A stretch of 64,000 nucleotides of DNA from Mesodorylaimus sp. YZB2_4. Lineage: Eukaryota; Nematoda; Enoplea; Dorylaimida; Dorylaimidae. The stretch's first letter is position 1, and each line of letters starts with the position of its first letter. Below are positions 58,751-64,000 of the stretch, piece after piece. The notes beneath the pieces are model-generated. The model was given only the letters and a program-made list of their open reading frames with translations, was not told where the DNA came from and made no database searches. The stretch spans positions 62,001-126,000 of the forward strand of contig JASANH010001081.1 of assembly GCA_030248295.1 (NCBI GenBank). Reading direction: 5' to 3'. Position numbers and translations under genes: made by a program.

Positions 58751-61029
58751 AATTTGGGTGCCAGACTCAAAAACGGGACAAAGTTACAGTAGCCGGAACC
58801 GATTCAAATCCGGCATGGCATGCGTGGCAATCGTACTGTGCAATGTGCTGGTGTCAGTCTGGTGGTCGCTATGGGTGGCCGTGAATGGGGTATGGTTGGC
58901 ACGCAACACTGGCGGCAATACGCTTGTAGACTCTCGCCATTTCGAGGAAGCTACCAAGTAAAAGATGTAGTCTCGATAGCCGTATCCGTCTTCTGTCGAT
59001 AGTGGCCGTCCTTTTTTCCGACTCGCTAAACTTCGACGCGTACGAGCAGAATGTAGTTACATTAAAACGAGGCAGCTTTTTGTCTTCCGACCGCTCAGTG
59101 TCGGTTCCAGGACGACGACGATTTTTTACCAGATCGTAAACTTTTTGAAAACTGCTCTAGAGGATGCGTTTGAGCAGGGAGTAAAGAAAGTTTGGCCACG
59201 CTGGCTTTGCTCCATGCGAAGCGGAGGATCGACCGAATATGGCACGCTCATTCATCAGTATCTGAATTGCCAAATAGCACAAATCTAAAGCATTGCACAG
59301 CGGAAATAAAAGGCGAAAAAACGAGGCCCGCAGGCGTAAAAACCAGAAAAAGTAACGGAAGGCAGGTTATGCCAGTTTATCGCTAGTCCCTAACCTCCGC
59401 TAGGAACTGTTCGATTAAGCGACGCGATTGCACAAAGATCGTTGAAGTGTTTCCGGTTAGATGCGGGTTAGCAATTCCGCTCGTCTTCGTGTCCAAGGCG
59501 TCCATTGGCGCGTATAAGTAAAACATTGCATTCCTTTTTCGCGCTTTGATAACTCGAGAGTCCAGTGTTCGAAGAGGAAAGGGGGACGAAGATGATTGCG
59601 CGCGAAGGGTTGGCGCGGGGAGGAGGAGATGAGCAGGGCTCGATCGCGTGAGGACTCAACAAAAGCGCTTAAACGGGCGCAATGTCTCGGGCCCTAATGA
59701 TCGTCATTGGGCGGGCCATTATTGGCTATAAGCACGGCCAACGTTGAGTAGCTGAAAACTCGACATGTCCTTATTATTCGCAGAACACTAGTCGATTGCT
59801 GGCTGAAAAAAGATTCTATTGAGCCAGGGATTGTAAAACGGTGTGATAAGGTACAGCCCATCACAACCTAGGCGTAGTGACTGGCCATATTGATTCTCTT
59901 CTTAGGATGATATAGCTGCTCGAGCGGCGATGAGAAGAGACTCAGAGCGAAACCCAACGATTGCCTCAGTCAACTGCCGCTACTAAACTGCGTTTTTTTC
60001 GACTCTACTCAGTTGTGCTCAAGACTCCGATTATTCGATAAGTGCATGCTCGACTACAGTAGAACCTATTTCGAGCCCGACTATCGAACAGAAAATTCAA
60101 TTTTGTACTCCTAAATCACTCGCAATTCAAATGCATGCGCCACGCGCGCCTGATGGTTTCGAATTAGCAGCATAGATTTATCGAGCTGCTTGATTCAATT
60201 TCTCACTTGAGGATGTGCGCTGATGGGATATGCGTGGTTACGAGAAGAACATCTCAGACTCTGATAACATTTTATGCGCCTCCGTAATCGGTGCTTTGGC
60301 TTTAGCGTTCCGCTCAAAGGAGGTCGACCGGTAAATGGACAAAGGAATTGGCTGTATGAAGCAAAAACGATAATGGTGCATTGGCGGCCATCACTTACAA
60401 TCGTAGGCATCAGGCAAGAAAAAGAAAAATGAGCGGAAAATGTGCATGCGACAATGCGAGTCGAGAGGAAAGAAGGTTTCGGCAATTTGTTCATTGAAGT
60501 CAAAGTCTTGAAAATGAGGAAATGAATTCCTTCCGTGGGCGTCACTCCTAGAAAAAAAATGTCCAAGAAAAGTCATTTACGCCCTTCAAGGATACAGTTG
60601 ACGAAGAAATCAATTCGTGACGATTGCGCAAATGTAAGCCCTTGGCTGACTCTAGAAAAAATGATTGATGGGTTGCGCTGAATGTGTCAGAACACGAATT
60701 TTTATGAATGACCCACTTCTCTGTGCTACTAGGGCGGTTCGGTGCATTTTGTTCAGCATGCGAGGACTGTGTAAAATTATGGCTTCTTTTAGGCCTTATT
60801 GAGGAAATTTTTCAAGAAATCTTGCGCTTATTGAGTGTGGTGAAGCAAAATATGGAGCTTGGTAAAGTGGTCATTTTGACATGGTAGCTTGGACACAGAA
60901 AGCCCACTGTCTGATGTAAAATTATTTGTGAAATTAAACACTCAAAACCACTAACAGCTTACGATTAGTAGGCACTGCCACATTTAAAATCCATTGCATA
61001 TCTGACTGAGATCTTATTTCGTCCAAAGT
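58751..61029. other. Upstream region of the receptor gene, no gene recognised
   Basis: Presumed promoter side of the receptor gene. A short GC-rich, CpG-containing patch near 59590-59640 is the only compositional feature noted. Frames of 60-120 codons on both strands lack domain signal. Confidence 0.35.
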
Positions 61030-61043
61030 CAAGTTACCTAATA

Positions 61044-61489
61044 CAAGCGGCCGCGGTGGTGCAGCGGTTCGGCATTCGTCTCTCCGTATTGATTGAGAGC
61101 GAGTGGCGGGACTCGTCCCGGGTTCGAACCCCGGTGATGGAGGTCGGTTTGCGAACCACAGAACCTCGCTGGCCTTGCAGCCAGACCATGGGTGACTCAA
61201 CTGGTACCGTTGGGGTGCTCAAAAAGGAGAGAAGGAAGCCAAACGAGTAGACAGTCTTAGAGTTTAACGGGTTCAAAGCCCACCCGCCATCGTCCGAGAA
61301 AGTCGGTGTCCAGTCCACGATGCCCTCGCGTGGAGGTGTTGCTAGTGGAGACGCGCAGAGGGACGCTGCCGTGAGAGTTGGTCACCTCACGGCCTTGCTT
61401 ATCATATCAAGACTGCTGGCAGGCTATAGGCAAAACGGGTTGGAAGTCCCGTGGCGACCTGGGGCGGCGCGGGGCCCAACCCACAAAAA
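61044..61489 (+). mobile_element. Full-length tRNA-derived SINE with 14-bp target duplication
   Basis: Direct repeats CAAGTTACCTAATA (61030-61043) and CAAGTTACCCAATA (61490-61503) flank the element with one mismatch. The head has box A-like GGTGGTGCAGCGGTTCGGC, a class-II (Leu/Ser-like) variable arm CGAGT..ACTCG and a perfect T-arm CCGGG-TTCGAAC-CCCGG. The body shares ATGCCCTCGTGTTGAGGTGC-type sequence and CTGCCATGAGAGCTGGTCAC with SINE-like blocks inside DNA transposon copies A and B. It ends in a short A-run. Mobilisation would depend on LINE machinery. Confidence 0.8.
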
Positions 61490-61503
61490 CAAGTTACCCA
61501 ATA

Positions 61504-63093
61504 GGGGCCATCCATAAAGGTCGACCGCAGCCTAGGGGGGGGAGGGGGTTGGCAAAAAGTGGTCAGCTGCGGTCGGGGGAGGGGGAGGGGTAGCGGCCAA
61601 TGGTCGACCGCAGCAAATTTTTAGACTTTTGATGCCAAAAAACACCTTTTATCTTCACCAGTAGTGCGCATTCAAACCTTAAAAACTTTTTTGTCTTCTC
61701 TTCTCCTTGGTCGTTCATTCTCGATAATGCAATTCCGGGTTCATCAGGACTCTTATTTCCAACTGGAATGGCATCTGATCCGAAAGGCAAAAGTTCGGAG
61801 GCGATGGCTAAGCTGATTAAGGCGTTGATCCGCCTTTCTGGCCGGCAACCGTGACTGGGAGGCCGAGGTTCTATTCCGACGGAGGACGGCAGTTTAGTAG
61901 CTTGTCGTTGGCTTTGGACACCTGGCTCCGGGCGACACCACGTTACTGTCAAACGGCGGACGCCCACCCAAGGAGTAGAGAATTGGGAAACTGTCCTCAA
62001 ACACCAGTCGAGATGGTCCCTAAGCTAACGATAAGCCCAAGCCCCTTCTCACCCAGCATGCCCTCGTGTTGAGGTGCTCCCAGTGAAAAAACATGGAGCC
62101 TGCCATGAGAGCTGGTCACCTCTAAGGATAGGTCGGTATCACCTTTTTCCAGGATCGAGATCAGGCTAAGCCCGATCGGGATCGGGATTTTTTGTTTGAG
62201 GTCGAACAGTTTGCACGCACGAAGAAGATGAGTCTATTTTCCAGACCAAAGCACACTTTAGTCATCCAGGTTTTTTATCAGGTCGAGTTTCAGTCATTAT
62301 AAATAAGCTGAAATTGATGAGTACCGTATTTCCTCGAAATTCTCCCCGCGGGAGAAATTTTTTCAAATGGGTCCCAGACGGGGGAGAATTGCCGGATGGG
62401 GGAGGATTTCCAGAGGGGGGAGAATAAAGTTCAATCGGGGTCTAGACAGGGGAGAATAACCAGAGGGGGGAGAATTTCGAGGAAATACGGTACATTCGCA
62501 GTCTCGATACGCGTCCAGCAAGGTCAGCCTAGGCTAAGTAAAATTAGTGTTGCTATCATTGTCGATTTGAGCCGATGTTGCTCTTGTCTCTTGTCTCTTC
62601 ATCGCTACTGCTTCATGGCAGATATGATGGATCAGCAGAGTGTACCTGCCATGCTTATGCATATCATAATTATTAGCAGAATCCCGATGCCTCAATGTCA
62701 GGATCGGGATCCCAACCTATCCAGCACAGCCGCGCTTATCATCTCATGACTGGTTGCCAGCTAGTATGATTGGAAGTCTCGTTGAGAACTGGGCTGGCGG
62801 GGCCCAACCCGCAAAACTTTAGAAAAATATGGGGAAAAGTTGTGGGAAAAGTTTGTGGAGGCTTTTACAAAATAGAAATCCGCTCCATCAATCAAAAACG
62901 ACTTGTCTTCGAAGGAGATGGCATCTTGTGGAGCTCGAGAAAGCATAAGACGAAACATTTCACAAAACTGCGTTTGGGAGGGGGGGTATGGCTGAAGTGG
63001 TCGACCATTTTTGAGGGGGCTTTGCGATAAGTGGTCGGCATGCGGTCAGGGGGGAGGGGGGGTCAAAAGCGGTCGACCTTTATGGATGGCCCC
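61504..63093. mobile_element. Non-autonomous DNA transposon copy B (1.6 kb), 3-bp TSD ATA
   Basis: Ends GGGGCCATCCATAAAGGTCG and the inverse match copy A at 23278-24593, and ATA flanks both sides (61501-61503, 63094-63096). The interior is the reverse of copy A over long stretches (for example AAGCACACTTTAGTCATCCA, ACGCGTCCAGCAAGGTCAGC), including a SINE-like block at about 61795-62130. Copy B is longer mainly because of the nested MITE at 62324-62490. No transposase is present. Confidence 0.85.
62324..62490. mobile_element. Nested 167-bp MITE, TA target duplication
   Basis: Perfect 24-bp inverted ends (CCGTATTTCCTCGAAATTCT plus CCCC and the inverse), flanked by TA on both sides, the Tc1/mariner-type target. 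The interior is built of GGGGGAGAAT-like units. Copy A of the host transposon reads straight through the equivalent point, giving the empty site. Confidence 0.9.
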
Positions 63094-63096
63094 ATA

Positions 63097-64000
63097 CAGC
63101 ACTAACTATTCCAAGAAAAAAAACCTGGATGAGATTTTGTCTCCTCTTCTGTCAGACCACACAAACCGTCCGCAGATCCTAAATATAAATCCTCCAACAG
63201 CCACAGTACCTCACGACTGTATCTCTCACAAATGGTCTTGGAATGCGGAACGGCAGTTCAAGATGAACAGATTGCCCTGCAGTTCGGGTGGCATGTGACG
63301 GGGATACGCCGGCTCATACAGTGCACGAAAATGCACCAGTACTTCCCTAGCTCGCCAAAATCTATAAATGTCTGTTGCGGCCGTCAACCACCCAGCGTCT
63401 GATTTTTTGACCGTCAGGAGGGGAAGGTTGGCCGGTCTTTTTTCAGACTGTCCGTCGCCAATCGGCTTGTGTGGAATAACAGAATTCCAGGAATTATTTG
63501 GATGAAATAAGGCACCAGTCGACTCTTTCAAGACATGGTGCAGCAGTACGTCTCGCTAATCTGCTATCACAAGTCTCTGGCACAGAGCAATCTCCTTTAT
63601 TGACTTGGGTAAAAGCCATTTGAATCAATTCCCAGCTTCCTTTTTTGAACTTTAAATGCCATCAGTCATGGACCAGTTAGGCATGACATTCATCGGAGCG
63701 TCTATCCCTCTCCTGTATGCTGTGCGACCACCGATCTTTTCCAGCGAGGTTCGGTTTGGTCGTCTAGGCATTCTGTGATACCTTACTGCAGCGAATTCGA
63801 TTGCAACACCACAGACGTGGTTGGGTTCCGTCCGGGTCCGTTTTAAATTAAGTAAAAAAAAACATATTGTATTTTTTGTCTTTTTCTGGCTGATTTCTTG
63901 GTCCAGTGTCAAATTCATATTCAGGATCAAACTGAAAACATCTATCTAAGAGTAGACAGTGCAGACAGCCCTTTCAATTTTCAGCGGTAAAATTATGTGC
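63097..64000. other. Right-end noncoding stretch
   Basis: No feature is supported. Minus-strand frames at 63531-63226 and 63930-63652 look somewhat protein-like but were not assigned to any family; they could be transposon debris cut by the window end. Confidence 0.35.

Noticed and set aside
61048-61140. Functional tRNA gene
   Set aside because: The T-arm and variable arm are good, but the anticodon arm is irregular and the sequence continues into a repeated SINE body with target duplications.
63226-63930. Two minus-strand frames with somewhat retrotransposon-like texture
   Set aside because: No catalytic motif of reverse transcriptase, protease or integrase could be pointed to; truncated by the window end.

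Overview
The window reads as nuclear DNA of an invertebrate animal. Genes are split by many introns, from about 50 bp to over 4 kb, that obey GT..AG with T-rich acceptors such as TTTCAG and TTTTAG. Coding density is low and transposon debris is abundant. Short introns, a giant modular matrix protein recalling nematode DIG-1 and an LCCH3/GAB-type GABA receptor would fit a nematode outside the compact Caenorhabditis type. That placement is inference; no rRNA or mitochondrial marker is present. All exon models were assembled by hand from splice signals, phase and family alignment.

Layout, left to right. 573-1916 (+): single-exon membrane protein with a C-type-lectin-like ectodomain. 3722-7219 (+): 4-hydroxyphenylpyruvate dioxygenase (tyrosine catabolism), 8 exons. 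9727-11228 (+): a mitochondrial-type malate dehydrogenase that has lost its catalytic His, its Asp partner and a substrate Arg. 11731-15289 (+): NRAMP/SLC11 metal transporter, 11 exons. 15570-19924 (+): a small RAMA-like-domain gene whose single intron holds an almost intact LINE on the opposite strand.

21082-52464 (+): one 43-exon gene over 31 kb, encoding about 5,040 residues: signal peptide, Sushi, EGFs, WAP, Ig/FN3 array, EGF, Kunitz, two thyroglobulin type-1 repeats, Thr/Pro-rich mucin exon, VWA domain, four tandem (FN3-FN3-mucin) modules, and a C-terminal calcium-binding EGF. Its introns carry a 1.3 kb DNA transposon, a MULE relic, an intact FLYWCH-MULE with minisatellite ends, a foldback MITE, a tRNA-like SINE head and an intronless orphan gene on the other strand.

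58750-53482 (-): Cys-loop GABA-receptor-like subunit, 10 exons, convergent with the giant gene, with Gln in place of the Pro of the anion-filter PAR motif. 59-64 kb holds only repeats: a SINE with a 14-bp target duplication, and a second, inverted copy of the 1.3 kb DNA transposon that carries a nested MITE whose empty site is preserved in the first copy.

The genes do not form a functional pathway; they are independent neighbours.
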